Source: Candidatus Woesearchaeota archaeon (GTDB lineage Archaea > Nanobdellota > Nanobdellia > Woesearchaeales > UBA9989). Taken from it: a stretch of 64,000 nt of DNA. The notes beneath the pieces were generated by a model. The model saw nothing but the letters and a program-made list of their open reading frames with translations, had not been told where the DNA came from and made no database searches. Below are positions 33,484-41,933 of this stretch, one piece after another (position 1 is the first letter of the stretch; the number at the start of each line of letters is the position of its first letter). A program made the translations under genes and the position numbers. The DNA lies in assembly GCA_013329045.1 (NCBI GenBank), contig DUKZ01000038.1, forward strand, positions 2,514 through 66,513. Direction: 5' to 3'.

Positions 33484-34815
33484 CTACTTCTTTTCTGAAA
33501 CAATCATCCTGCACCTTCCATCAGTCTCATCAAAGGTTGGCGGGTTGCGGGCGCTGACACTGCTGATGAATGCATCTACCTTGCTCCTGCATAACAACCC
33601 ATCATCTTTGCAGATGAGATCGCAGGAGTTGATAATGATAGTTACTGGATTGGCAAGATCACTTGTCCTTTTGTCCAAACGCTCTGCTGTCACAAAAGGA
33701 TAATAGAGCAACACTGCCTTCTGGTCACTTGCCAGCACATAATAAGGGTTTGATGTCCAAAGCTCCCCTTTTGCCGGCTGAATAACAGGGGGCTCTTTAT
33801 AACTGAGGGGGGATGCCCTGAGAACCGGCAGGAAAAGAAGAATGATCAGGAATACGATGAGTGTCTGGGTGAGCCTCGGAGAAATGGCATTGGCTGATTC
33901 CATGCCCAGCCCTATCACTGCTGCAATGATAAGGGAGAGGTAGGGAATGAAGAGGAGCATGAAGCGGTCTTCCTTATGGGCTGCAAAGGAAAAAAAGATG
34001 AGGAAAACAAAAAACAAGATGAACGGCAGATAAAGGGATTTTCTCGCTTTCTTCATGAATAGGGCAGGAATGAGAAGAAGAGATATGTAGGATTGATAGA
34101 ACAGTTCTTTGAAATAAAACCACCAGGGCATAGCCCAGTACGGATCCGTACTCCTGACGAGTTCGAACTGGAGCAGGAATGGGTAAAAGAGGTTTTTGTA
34201 GACAAAGAGATTGATAATAAGGTAAGGGATAACAAGGGCAAAGAAACCAATAATCACTTGAGAGCAGCCCTTTTTTCTTGTGAAAAGGATGATTGCCAGG
34301 ACACCAAAAATAATACCCTGGTAGAACCTTGTCAGGAATGAGACGCCAAGAACCATGCCCGCTGCCCAGTGCTGATTTTCTAAGAACAAGTAGAGGGCGA
34401 TGAGACCAAAGAATGCCGAAAGGATATCTGTCAAAGGAACAGAGGCATACTGAATGAAGACAGGAGTAGTTGATAATAAGAGTGCTGCGATTATGCCTTC
34501 CCTTCTGCCAAGAAGCCTTTTTCCGATAAGATACGTGAAGATAACGCAGCCAATAGATGATAGAAGCGCAATAGTCCTTCCAGCAATGACAGGATCCCCC
34601 AGCCTCCACGCTGCACCTAAAAGGATGGGCAATACCGGCGGCCTTGCAGCCTCCCAGAACCCTGCTGTGCCAAATGAGAAAAGATATTTTCCCATCCCTA
34701 CATACACTGCCGTATCCCAGGGCACTCCTTTTGACCAAAACAAGAGAACTAGCAAAATGGTGATTGAGGACAACAACAAGATATCAAGTTTGGCTGCTTT
34801 TTCGTTGGGAGGCAT
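33484..34815 (-). CDS. Membrane glycosyltransferase, GT39/PMT-like (ArnT-type)
   Basis: A 443-residue protein with about 10-12 membrane helices and a soluble C-terminal domain (about 335-443, with Cys411, Cys415 and Cys422 region). The first outer loop WSKGVPWDTAVYVGMGKYL carries the acidic residue expected for lipid-linked sugar transferases, followed by EAARPPVLPILLGAAWRLGD, typical of the ArnT/PMT_2 family. It likely moves a sugar from a polyprenyl carrier to a surface acceptor. Last gene of a five-gene overlapping operon for surface glycosylation. Confidence 0.85.
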   Translation of the reverse strand: MPPNEKAAKLDILLLSSITILLVLLFWSKGVPWDTAVYVGMGKYLFSFGTAGFWEAARPPVLPILLGAAWRLGDPVIAGRTIALLSSIGCVIFTYLIGKRLLGRREGIIAALLLSTTPVFIQYASVPLTDILSAFFGLIALYLFLENQHWAAGMVLGVSFLTRFYQGIIFGVLAIILFTRKKGCSQVIIGFFALVIPYLIINLFVYKNLFYPFLLQFELVRSTDPYWAMPWWFYFKELFYQSYISLLLIPALFMKKARKSLYLPFILFFVFLIFFSFAAHKEDRFMLLFIPYLSLIIAAVIGLGMESANAISPRLTQTLIVFLIILLFLPVLRASPLSYKEPPVIQPAKGELWTSNPYYVLASDQKAVLLYYPFVTAERLDKRTSDLANPVTIIINSCDLICKDDGLLCRSKVDAFISSVSARNPPTFDETDGRCRMIVSEKK

Positions 34816-35620
34816 TTTTCAGGATCGCAGTGAGGTTTTTGATGCTTTTATTATGGATCGTCCCATTCAGTGGAACGATGCTCTCATTCATCATGACTGA
34901 TTGATTCTGGGTCATGTTCAAATAGGGAATGCAAAGGTTGCCGGGAGATTTATATTGCGAGCACACCTCCTTTAAGATATCCTCCTTTGAAACAAATCCC
35001 TCATACACCCGATCACCAATGATAATTGTCGGATAAGAGGTGACATTATAGCTGGACTTGAGTATTGTTATCATCGGCTCATCCTCCCTCCGACCATCCA
35101 ATGCAAAGTTGAGGAGCTTGTCATCAAGGAGTTTCTTTAGGTAGGTTAAGATGAATGCCTGCTGGTCACAATCAGGACATTCCTTCTTTGTCGAAAAAAA
35201 GTAGATAATCGGGACGATGTCATTGTTGCAAATTTGCTTTGACCGCTTGGCAAAGAGCCAGAACCGGACCTGAGCCAGCGTATATTCCCCTTCCATCGCT
35301 TCAAAGTCCTGCTTATTGATCGTATTGGCATTTTGGGTGTAATACTCAAGCTTTAGCCGAGAGTTCTCCAAACTTTCAACAGCACGATCAAATGCCTTTA
35401 GAAGAGCAGGACAATTCTGCTCGAGGCTGAGCTGATCAACATATTGGTATTGGAGCTGGAGGCTGGAAAACTCGATCTGCTGCTGGTGATTCTGGCGCTG
35501 GATTGCAGTTACCCTCTCATTCTCAATTACCAAACCAAGAAGAACCCCTAATAAGAAGACGAGCACTGTTATGACCGCAGCTGCCACATACCTGCTTGAC
35601 CGAAAACGCTCTCTTACCAA
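34784..35620 (-). CDS. Membrane-anchored thioredoxin-like protein (CPDC motif)
   Basis: A 278-residue protein: an N-terminal anchor (about 12-32), an outer coiled-coil region (about 38-100) and a thioredoxin-like domain (about 125-220) with the redox pair ECPDCDQQ and the cis-Pro segment TSYPTIIIGDRVYEG. The C-terminal 50 residues hold many N-x-S/T sequons (NMT, NQS, NES, NGT, NKS, NLT, NAS), unusual in density. The start is TTG with AGGAG nine bases upstream, overlapping the GT2 stop. It sits inside a glycosylation operon, so it may act on cysteines of proteins being glycosylated or be itself a glycosylation target. Confidence 0.8.
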   Translation of the reverse strand: MVRERFRSSRYVAAAVITVLVFLLGVLLGLVIENERVTAIQRQNHQQQIEFSSLQLQYQYVDQLSLEQNCPALLKAFDRAVESLENSRLKLEYYTQNANTINKQDFEAMEGEYTLAQVRFWLFAKRSKQICNNDIVPIIYFFSTKKECPDCDQQAFILTYLKKLLDDKLLNFALDGRREDEPMITILKSSYNVTSYPTIIIGDRVYEGFVSKEDILKEVCSQYKSPGNLCIPYLNMTQNQSVMMNESIVPLNGTIHNKSIKNLTAILKNASQRKSSQT

Positions 35621-36861
35621 CTTGCCCTTCTCCTCGCGATTAAGCTAATTGTTACTCCCATCCATACAACCCCCAGGAGGATGTAATAAAAAAACATAAA
35701 TCCTATGAGGGGGATGAGGCCATGCTTTGTTATGTGCTCTTTTGTGAATTTGTGGGCATTCCAAAATATGAGGGATGACACCAGGAAAATGATGCTCATC
35801 ACGATCAGTTTATAATAATTGATGTCCAGTAATGAGTAGTTGAATACAAAATTCCTTATTAATGTTATGATATCGAAGTCAATCAATGAAAATTTCACCC
35901 ATACCTCATACAGGGGGTGAATGATATTTTCGATAAGGATGAGAAGGATGAGGAGCAGGGAGATAAAGCCGGCTGAGAGGACGATTGGCAACTGGAACAT
36001 CCCAAAATCACCATAATCACGCTTGAGCATCATCGCCCGATAATCCCAGGCATTGAGAACTGAGCCCATGTTCCAGCGTTTTCTCTGATAATACAGATCC
36101 TTTAGATTGTCTGGGGGATTCGTGTAGACAATGGCATCGAGCAGCTGCACAATCTTATATTGGGCATTTTGGATGCGAAGGGCCATCTCGAGGTCTTCAG
36201 TCTTATGCCCTTCCTTAAATCCTCCCAGCTCATCGACCACTTTTCTCCTATACAATGAGAAGGGGCCTGGGGCCACATGGATACAGTTGAGATAGCTCAT
36301 GATGCGCTTATAGAACATGTTTACCAGGTACTCGTGGAACTGGATCTTTTGCAGGAAATTCTTTGGATTGGTGACCTTCATTAGAGGAAGGACTATTGCC
36401 ACGTTCCCATGAAGGTAGGGAACCATCTCCTTTAAGGCTCCAGGGTCGATGAAAGAATCTCCATCAAGGCAGGCAAAGAGCTCTCCTTTGGCATGCAGGA
36501 GAGCTGCATTCATCGCTTTGTATTTCCCCATGTTCTTCTGGGAGATAATCGTGATATTCCTGTCCTTGTGCTTTGCCTTGACTTCCTCTGCCTTTGCTCT
36601 CGTGGCATCAGTAGACCCATCATCTATGACAATCAGATGGAGCTTTTCCTTTGGATAGTCGAGCGCCAGGACTGATTCCATCGAATTCTTAATGCCTTCT
36701 TCCTCATTATATGCAGGAATGATGATATCAACGGTTGGCGGGGTTTTGGGATATTTCCTTTCCTCTTTGCGGTCATCTACCAGCGTCAAGAGCCAAAAGA
36801 TGGTATAGAATAATGTGATCACATACAAACATGCCAAGATAACACTACTTACGGTTAGCAT
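35614..36861 (-). CDS. Family 2 processive membrane glycosyltransferase
   Basis: A 415-residue GT2 enzyme: an N-terminal membrane helix (about 5-27), a GT-A catalytic domain (about 45-280) and C-terminal helices (about 305-330, 352-378, 388-410). Motifs seen are VDIIIPAYNEEEGI, VIDDGSTD, CLDGDSFIDP (DxD-type), the acceptor-region KTEDLEMALR and YYQRKRWNMGS (QxxRW). This set is typical of processive synthases such as poly-GlcNAc or hyaluronan synthase. It could use UDP-GlcNAc from the glm operon. Overlaps both neighbours. Confidence 0.9.
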   Translation of the reverse strand: MLTVSSVILACLYVITLFYTIFWLLTLVDDRKEERKYPKTPPTVDIIIPAYNEEEGIKNSMESVLALDYPKEKLHLIVIDDGSTDATRAKAEEVKAKHKDRNITIISQKNMGKYKAMNAALLHAKGELFACLDGDSFIDPGALKEMVPYLHGNVAIVLPLMKVTNPKNFLQKIQFHEYLVNMFYKRIMSYLNCIHVAPGPFSLYRRKVVDELGGFKEGHKTEDLEMALRIQNAQYKIVQLLDAIVYTNPPDNLKDLYYQRKRWNMGSVLNAWDYRAMMLKRDYGDFGMFQLPIVLSAGFISLLLILLILIENIIHPLYEVWVKFSLIDFDIITLIRNFVFNYSLLDINYYKLIVMSIIFLVSSLIFWNAHKFTKEHITKHGLIPLIGFMFFYYILLGVVWMGVTISLIARRRASW

Positions 36862-38248
36862 CTTTCACCTGCCATATTTCCATACCATTCGAATCATACA
36901 CCTTTGCAAATGCCTGATTATTCCGGAGCAAAAACAATAATCCCTGGTCCGGCTTTGCCCACACTTTTCCCTCCTTCATGTCTTTGGAGATAAATATAAA
37001 GGAAATCTTGTTCTGGTCCAATGTCTGCCTTGTATCCTCCAGGTTTCGTGAGTAGAATAAAAAGGATGTGGTGTTCTGCCTCTCCTGGACCTGTGGAGCA
37101 TATAACGGGGCATTATCCATAAACACTTCATGCTGGCCAATAGACGTGATCAAAAACCCATAATCCGGATGGGAAAACACAATACCTGGAGGGAGAGACT
37201 GGAGAAAGACCATCGCATCCCGCTCTTTTTCAAGCGGGAAGTACTGGCCGTATGCACCAGCCTGCTGGACAAGGTTGAGCGATATGATGACAAGGAAAAG
37301 GATGCTGACAAGAGGAATCTTCCAGGGCCTTCTAATAAAATGAGCGAATGCAAAGCCGGCAAAGCCGGCAACAAACAATTGGGCATAGATGCGCATCGTT
37401 GGCAAGATAATCGCCAGGTATGCCATGATGAGAGTTGCCATGTACGCCGGCAGGTATGCATATTTTTTTTTTCTAGTTAAAAAAAGCCCGATACCACACA
37501 AGAGCACCATGAACAAAGGAAAACCCATCGTCGCCCCAAAATCAGTGATGAGATGCTGCAAAGCAAAAGGTTCTGAGAGCGTTGCCATCTCTGGCATGCC
37601 GAGCGGTGAATAGACCATGATCATGACCAGAAGGATTGAGGATCCAAGGAAGAGGGCGGGCAAGGTTATTGTTGTCTTCTTCACATAGAAATAAAAGAGC
37701 CAGAGGCCAAGAGCGCAGGCAATGGCTGATTTTATGGAGATGAAGGGAATAAGAAAAAAGAGGGGGACAGAGAGGAATTTTGATCGTTCAAGAAGGAAAA
37801 ATGCCAAGATGGAGCATGCCAATGCCAATCCTTCAGGCGAGGGAATCAGCCAGGTGTACAAGAAGAGGGGAGAGACCACATATAAGGATACCATAAGCCC
37901 ATTCAACAATGAATCCTCATGGTGATGCTGGAGCATTGCAAAAAGCAAAAAGACTGTCAACAGCGCGCTTACTAATGACGCCCCAAGCATTGCCTTCTGC
38001 CTCTCTTCTCTTGGCACCTGATGAAAAAAGTAATAGTACAGGCTGAATGGGACAGGGCGGCCGCCATACCCGAGCGCATCATGCATGACCGGGAAGGATA
38101 CTTCCTGCTCAGTTAATTCAAGATGGTACTGGCCATCCTTGCTTAGCTCGCCAAAAGGGACGTTGAAAAACAGGAAGGGTGATGCGAGGATGAGCACAGC
38201 TAGAAAAATGATACCAGCTACTGCACCGTTGCTTATTCGAGATGACAT
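36845..38248 (-). CDS. Multi-pass membrane protein, STT3/GT-C-like
   Basis: A 467-residue protein with about 11 membrane helices and a soluble C-terminal domain (about 345-467). The first outer loop has GELSKDGQYHLELTEQEV then MHDALGYGGRPVPFSLYYYFFH, which resembles the paralogue upstream (DSESYFVMRQVEHI, NDPLSYGGREYQFLPFFHY). This acidic loop and GT-C topology suggest an oligosaccharyl- or lipid-linked glycosyltransferase. The C-terminal part holds VFSHPDYGFLITSIGQHEVFMDNAPLY, a segment common in these archaeal proteins. Acceptor unknown. Confidence 0.75.
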   Translation of the reverse strand: MSSRISNGAVAGIIFLAVLILASPFLFFNVPFGELSKDGQYHLELTEQEVSFPVMHDALGYGGRPVPFSLYYYFFHQVPREERQKAMLGASLVSALLTVFLLFAMLQHHHEDSLLNGLMVSLYVVSPLFLYTWLIPSPEGLALACSILAFFLLERSKFLSVPLFFLIPFISIKSAIACALGLWLFYFYVKKTTITLPALFLGSSILLVMIMVYSPLGMPEMATLSEPFALQHLITDFGATMGFPLFMVLLCGIGLFLTRKKKYAYLPAYMATLIMAYLAIILPTMRIYAQLFVAGFAGFAFAHFIRRPWKIPLVSILFLVIISLNLVQQAGAYGQYFPLEKERDAMVFLQSLPPGIVFSHPDYGFLITSIGQHEVFMDNAPLYAPQVQERQNTTSFLFYSRNLEDTRQTLDQNKISFIFISKDMKEGKVWAKPDQGLLFLLRNNQAFAKVYDSNGMEIWQVKDANRK

Positions 38249-39714
38249 TCTACCTTATACACTGGAGGATTCCTCCATACCTCACGAAAACAATTCCTGT
38301 TCTGCGCAAAAGGCACCCTCTCTATGTTAAATTCTTCCTTTGCCCGGTCTGTTATTATGAGAAAGGTGACATTGTAGGTTTGCAAGATACGTATGGTGTT
38401 GATATCAGAATTGATCCTATACACTGACCGTATATCATTGTAGCGCTGATCGATACTTCTCACCTGTATGAAATTCGTGTCCATCACAACACTCCTGTTT
38501 GCCACTTTTGTGATGATGTGACCATCTTCCGGCGATGCCATGACAACCGCATCTGCAGGGGATATCCTCTTTAGGTATTCCATTGCCTGCAAAAACTGGC
38601 TTGAAGGCGACATTTCCAGGGAAGCATTTGCAAGGACAATAGACGGGAGAACACTGGTTCCAATAAACAAGATGATGAGGGCGATGATAAGGAGGTTTTT
38701 GTATTGGGAAACCTTTGTCTTTTCAACGAATTCCAAAAATAAAATGAAAAACTCCCCGAACAAGAGGACGAGGACGACACTGAGGAAGCTGAGGCCAACT
38801 GTTATGGGGATGAGCTTGAAATAAAGTATTGCCATGGTGGTGAGAGCAAAAGAAATGAGGAGAGTGGTTGGCTTTCTTTTGGTGATGAAGCTTTCCCGGT
38901 AGATAATGTAGACTGTTGCGAGGAAGAGGATTGGACCTACCTGATAGACTGCGTTAATGATCGAGAAGTCAGCAAAGTAATTGTTTAATATCTGCTTTGG
39001 GATATTTTGCCAAATGAAGGCAATGCCATGCATGAGGAATGCTCTCTTTGAGATGGTGAGAAGGACAAAAAAGGTGAAAAATGCAGAAAACAAGATCAGC
39101 TCCAATTCCTCTTTCTTGATATCCAAGTCATCAACCTTTCTCAATGCGATATAGACAAAAAATCCGGTGACTAATAAGGCAGCATAGTAATGGGTGAGAG
39201 CCAGGATGACTGATCCTGCAATGAAGAGATACGTGTGCGCAGGGGAGTCTGCCTTCAAGAGCAAGTAGAGCAAGAGCACGATCATTGGCATGATGAAGGA
39301 TAAAGGAGAGAGACCCAGCGTTGATGCAAAGAAAACAGGGATAAAGCCGGAGATGAACGAAGAGAAGAGAGCTGCCAGGATGTCTTTTGTGAACTCCTTG
39401 ACGAAGAGATAGACGAAGATGACTAATGAAGAGGCAAACAACTGGGGAATTACCCTATAGACAAAGTCTAGGGGCAGAATAAAACTTATTCCAGCCAGCA
39501 AGTAATGAAAAAAAGGAAGGAATTGGTATTCCCGGCCGCCATAGCTGAGCGGATCATTGTATAAAGGAAGGCCGGTTGCCCTGATATGCTCTACCTGGCG
39601 CATGACAAAATAACTTTCTGAATCAAACGTGTTTGAGGTGAGGGTGAAGGAGAGCCTCGCGGCAAGAGTGATCATGAAGATCAGGAAAATGATGAGCTTC
39701 TGATTCTTTACCAT
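38233..39714 (-). CDS. Multi-pass membrane protein, STT3/GT-C-like (paralogue of the next gene)
   Basis: A 493-residue GT-C-type protein with about 12 helices. The outer loop 1 signature FDSESYFVMRQVEHIRATGLPLYNDPLSYGGR carries the acidic and aromatic residues expected for the catalytic loop, and the C-terminal domain has MASPEDGHIITKVANRSVVMDTNFIQ, matching the paralogue downstream. First gene of the operon GT-C, GT-C, GT2, thioredoxin-like, GT39, all overlapping by 6-32 bases. Likely role: assembly of a surface glycan. The annotation as true N-glycan transferase is not supported, as no WWDYG-like motif is seen. Confidence 0.78.
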   Translation of the reverse strand: MVKNQKLIIFLIFMITLAARLSFTLTSNTFDSESYFVMRQVEHIRATGLPLYNDPLSYGGREYQFLPFFHYLLAGISFILPLDFVYRVIPQLFASSLVIFVYLFVKEFTKDILAALFSSFISGFIPVFFASTLGLSPLSFIMPMIVLLLYLLLKADSPAHTYLFIAGSVILALTHYYAALLVTGFFVYIALRKVDDLDIKKEELELILFSAFFTFFVLLTISKRAFLMHGIAFIWQNIPKQILNNYFADFSIINAVYQVGPILFLATVYIIYRESFITKRKPTTLLISFALTTMAILYFKLIPITVGLSFLSVVLVLLFGEFFILFLEFVEKTKVSQYKNLLIIALIILFIGTSVLPSIVLANASLEMSPSSQFLQAMEYLKRISPADAVVMASPEDGHIITKVANRSVVMDTNFIQVRSIDQRYNDIRSVYRINSDINTIRILQTYNVTFLIITDRAKEEFNIERVPFAQNRNCFREVWRNPPVYKVECHLE

Positions 39715-39805
39715 GAGAGAAAGAGGGGAAGAATGGTATTTAAAGGTAGTGGAAAAGAGTTTTAAAAGGGCACATGGGAGGATGCGCGCCAGGTAATTCC
39801 TCTGA

Positions 39806-39824
39806 GCAACAGCACTACTGGCAG
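39806..39824 (+). repeat. Left-end fragment of the cruciform family (copy 4, partial)
   Basis: GCAACAGCACTACTGGCAG matches the left end of the full copies at 57.2 and 58.4 kb (GGCA-ACACCACCACTGGCA), but no right end follows. It lies at the left border of the toxin-antitoxin island. Confidence 0.55.
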
Positions 39825-39859
39825 AAGAATTCCACGATAAAGGCGAAGATTGAGCTTTT

Positions 39860-40360
39860 TCATTTTGTGATTAATTCTTCAGTCTTATTGATAAAATCCA
39901 ACACCCTGTTCTCATATCCCTCTATCGTTTCATTCTGAAATCTTATATTTGTTGCGTAACTCGCATCATGCCGGTCATCTTTTAGCTGGGTGTAGAGTTC
40001 AGCATCTTCCTTGGATATTGAGAGCTCCTGTAATAACTCTGCTTCGTCCCTTCTTATCATATACTCTCTTATGAGCAGGAGAATTGTTGCATAATGGTTC
40101 TTTGATGAATATTTTTTATGTGTGATTAACGCTAAAGCTGAATGATATAATGAGTAGTAAAGAGTCACAACGAGCCAGTCATTGAATTTATGCTGATTTT
40201 TATTCAATTTGTAGAATTCTAGGTTATGCCTTGCTTTTTTTAGGTGTGATTGGGCCAATTCAGCATTATTATTAATTCTCCTTATATGCTTCTTCGTAAT
40301 GAAAAACTGCACTTCCTGATCCAGATAGTTCTTGTCTGAAAATAACTTGTCAATGTCCAT
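39860..40360 (-). CDS. HEPN-domain protein (probable toxin of an MNT/HEPN pair)
   Basis: A 166-residue all-helical protein. AQSHLKKARHNLEFYKLNKNQHKFNDWLVVTLYYSLYHSALALI matches the HEPN pattern, with an outer helix, a central YYSxYH helix and a late DDRHDASY segment near the usual RNase or partner site. HEPN toxins are RNases held in check by MNT nucleotidyltransferases. It overlaps the upstream nucleotidyltransferase gene by 11 bases. The classical Rx4-6H motif is not exact, so RNase activity is uncertain. Confidence 0.75.
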   Translation of the reverse strand: MDIDKLFSDKNYLDQEVQFFITKKHIRRINNNAELAQSHLKKARHNLEFYKLNKNQHKFNDWLVVTLYYSLYHSALALITHKKYSSKNHYATILLLIREYMIRRDEAELLQELSISKEDAELYTQLKDDRHDASYATNIRFQNETIEGYENRVLDFINKTEELITK

Positions 40361-40922
40361 CTACTATTGCCTCGTAAAAGTTTTGTTCTTTGTATATTGG
40401 AAAACCTGTCTTTCTTGCCTGCATGACAATATCATCCTTGTTTTCTTTGAACTGAGTGATGGTTGCATTGAACAGTGAAAGGGGGTATTTTGCAGTCAGC
40501 TGCGCCTCTTTTTTATTTTTGGATAGATCTGGTCGTTTATTGGAGATTATCAGAAGGTCTATATCACTATCTTCCTGCTCCTCTTTTCTTGAAACAGATC
40601 CAAACAGGACAACTGTGTAGACATCTTCAGGCATGGCCTTTAAAAAATTCCTTAAAGGAACTTTTATAACGGTGCTTAGGTCATTGAATTTTTGCATTGC
40701 TATTTCTGAGAACTTTAAGGCAAAAAGTTTTTTGTCTTTTATATGATAGTAGGTGTTTGACTTGGTCTTTTCCTGTACTGTAATCCCATTTTTGACAAAT
40801 TTGGCTAACGTGCTAGCGAGCGAGCTGTCTGAGAGTTTTGATAGCTCCTTTATCTCATTGAAATAAAGAGATTGCTTTTTGCTCTCAAAATATGCTCTGT
40901 AAACCTTATCTTCAGGCTTCAT
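40350..40922 (-). CDS. Nucleotidyltransferase with N-terminal winged helix (MNT-type antitoxin)
   Basis: A 190-residue protein. Residues about 1-75 form a winged-helix domain (YFNEIKELSKLSDSSLASTLAKFVKNGI); the rest is a minimal nucleotidyltransferase with VVLFGSVSRKEEQEDSDIDLLI, the GSxxR...SDxDLL signature of MNT antitoxins that modify HEPN toxins with AMP. The DNA-binding part could bind the 17-bp direct repeats upstream of its TATA box. Leaderless ATG 28 bases after the TATA box. Confidence 0.85.
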   Translation of the reverse strand: MKPEDKVYRAYFESKKQSLYFNEIKELSKLSDSSLASTLAKFVKNGITVQEKTKSNTYYHIKDKKLFALKFSEIAMQKFNDLSTVIKVPLRNFLKAMPEDVYTVVLFGSVSRKEEQEDSDIDLLIISNKRPDLSKNKKEAQLTAKYPLSLFNATITQFKENKDDIVMQARKTGFPIYKEQNFYEAIVDGH

Positions 40923-40945
40923 TTTACACTTGTTATGAGAGATAG

Positions 40946-40992
40946 TTTATAAATACTTCTATTTTTGGAGTGATTACTTCTAATTTTGGAGC
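40946..40992 (-). promoter_or_regulatory. TATA box and 17-bp direct repeats of the first MNT/HEPN pair
   Basis: Minus-strand TTTATAAAC (about 40946-40954) is the TATA box for the gene starting at 40922. Directly upstream of it are two near-identical 17-base direct repeats, ACTTCTATTTTTGGAGT (40955-40971) and ACTTCTAATTTTGGAGC (40976-40992), spaced 21 bases, i.e. two turns on one DNA face. They are likely sites for the wHTH part of the antitoxin. Confidence 0.6.
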
Positions 40993-40998
40993 TTATAA

Positions 40999-41209
40999 TG
41001 CCCAACATTGTACTGTCATTTGATGTTGCTAATTGGAGGGCGTTCTTTAACGATGAGTTTTGGATATTTTATGAGGTTTGACTTTGAGAGACAAGGAAAT
41101 GTCCCATTTCCTGTGCCCACAAAATATTCTATTTTTTGGGCAAAGTCGTCTGCGCTAAGTGGTGTTGCTTGTATAACAAAGGGATATCTGCGCTAATATT
41201 GCTGCCTTG
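40999..41209. repeat. Degenerate cruciform element (copy 5) between toxin-antitoxin units
   Basis: The right part carries TGCGCTAAGTGGTGTTGC (41151-41168) followed after 20 bases by TGCGCTAATATTG, an arrangement shared with the copy at 42.5 kb. Inside are hairpins GGAAAT-gtccc-ATTTCC (about 41092-41109) and GCCC...GGGC. The left end is not clear. The rest of the 384-base gap 40923-41306 shows only the promoters; no gene is seen. Confidence 0.5.
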
Positions 41210-41248
41210 ATGCTTACACTATAGCTCTTTTGTATGCAAAGGAGCAAA

Positions 41249-41294
41249 ACGTTTAAATACTTATTATACTTACTAAAGGATAATATTATCCTTT
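41249..41294 (+). promoter_or_regulatory. TATA box and 20-bp perfect palindrome operator of the second pair
   Basis: CGTTTAAATA (about 41249-41259) is a TATA box; 25 bases on, at the expected transcription start, stands the perfect palindrome AAAGGATAATATTATCCTTT (41275-41294). AGGAG and the ATG at 41307 follow. A repressor bound here would block initiation; the wHTH part of the first gene is the natural candidate. Confidence 0.7.
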
Positions 41295-41306
41295 TAGGAG
41301 TATAAA

Positions 41307-41933
41307 ATGGAGATTCATGCAGAAGAGCTGAAAGTGATTGACTTGTTTAGAAAGAACATTCTTTGCACATTCACACTCAAACAGATTATGAAGAAGCTGA
41401 ACAAAAAGTCATATAATTGGACCTATAAAGCGACAGAGAAACTTAGTAAAGGGATACTCATCAGTGAGCGGGTGGGAAGGACAACAGTCATAAAACTCAA
41501 TATCATGAGCAATAAGACGCTTATGCATTTACTCTATTTGGATAAAAAAGAAGCGTATGCAAAGAATGTTCCCCTTGTGGATGAGATCATTGCAAGCTGC
41601 TCAAAGCTGACGCCTTTTTTTACCCTTCTTGTGACTGGAAGTTATGCAACAGGAACACCTAGGAAAACTTCCGATATTGATATTGTCATTATTACTGAGG
41701 ACAATAACACCAAGACAGGCATTAAACCATACATCCGAGAAGCAACCAAGCTCTCAGGAATAGCTGTTGATGACCAGGTGTTTACCAAGGAAGAATTTTA
41801 CCGCATGCTTGTTTCTGACAATGAAAATTTTGGCAAAGAAGTCTTCAGAAAACACCTGCTGTTCTATGGAAATGAAGCATATTACCAAATCGTACGGGAG
41901 GCAATTCAGAATGGTTTACCGAACAAAATATGA
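41307..41933 (+). CDS. Nucleotidyltransferase with N-terminal winged helix (second pair)
   Basis: A 208-residue protein. The N-terminal region (about 1-70) is a winged helix (FTLKQIMKKLNKKSYNWTYKATEKLSKG); the nucleotidyltransferase core follows with LLVTGSYATGTPRKTSDIDIVIIT (GS...SDxD). The C-terminal part is helical. As for MNT antitoxins, it should modify the HEPN protein encoded by the next gene, which it overlaps by 23 bases. AGGAG lies seven bases before the ATG. Poor similarity to the first pair shows separate origin rather than recent duplication. Confidence 0.82.
   Translation: MEIHAEELKVIDLFRKNILCTFTLKQIMKKLNKKSYNWTYKATEKLSKGILISERVGRTTVIKLNIMSNKTLMHLLYLDKKEAYAKNVPLVDEIIASCSKLTPFFTLLVTGSYATGTPRKTSDIDIVIITEDNNTKTGIKPYIREATKLSGIAVDDQVFTKEEFYRMLVSDNENFGKEVFRKHLLFYGNEAYYQIVREAIQNGLPNKI

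Noticed and set aside
33974-34738. 254-residue ORF in another frame of the GT39 gene
   Set aside because: The overlapping 443-residue frame has clear membrane helices and family motifs; the other lacks a start site and recognisable sequence.
41008-41196. 62-residue ORF between the first two toxin-antitoxin pairs
   Set aside because: It lies within the degenerate repeat element and carries its hairpins; no ribosome binding site.
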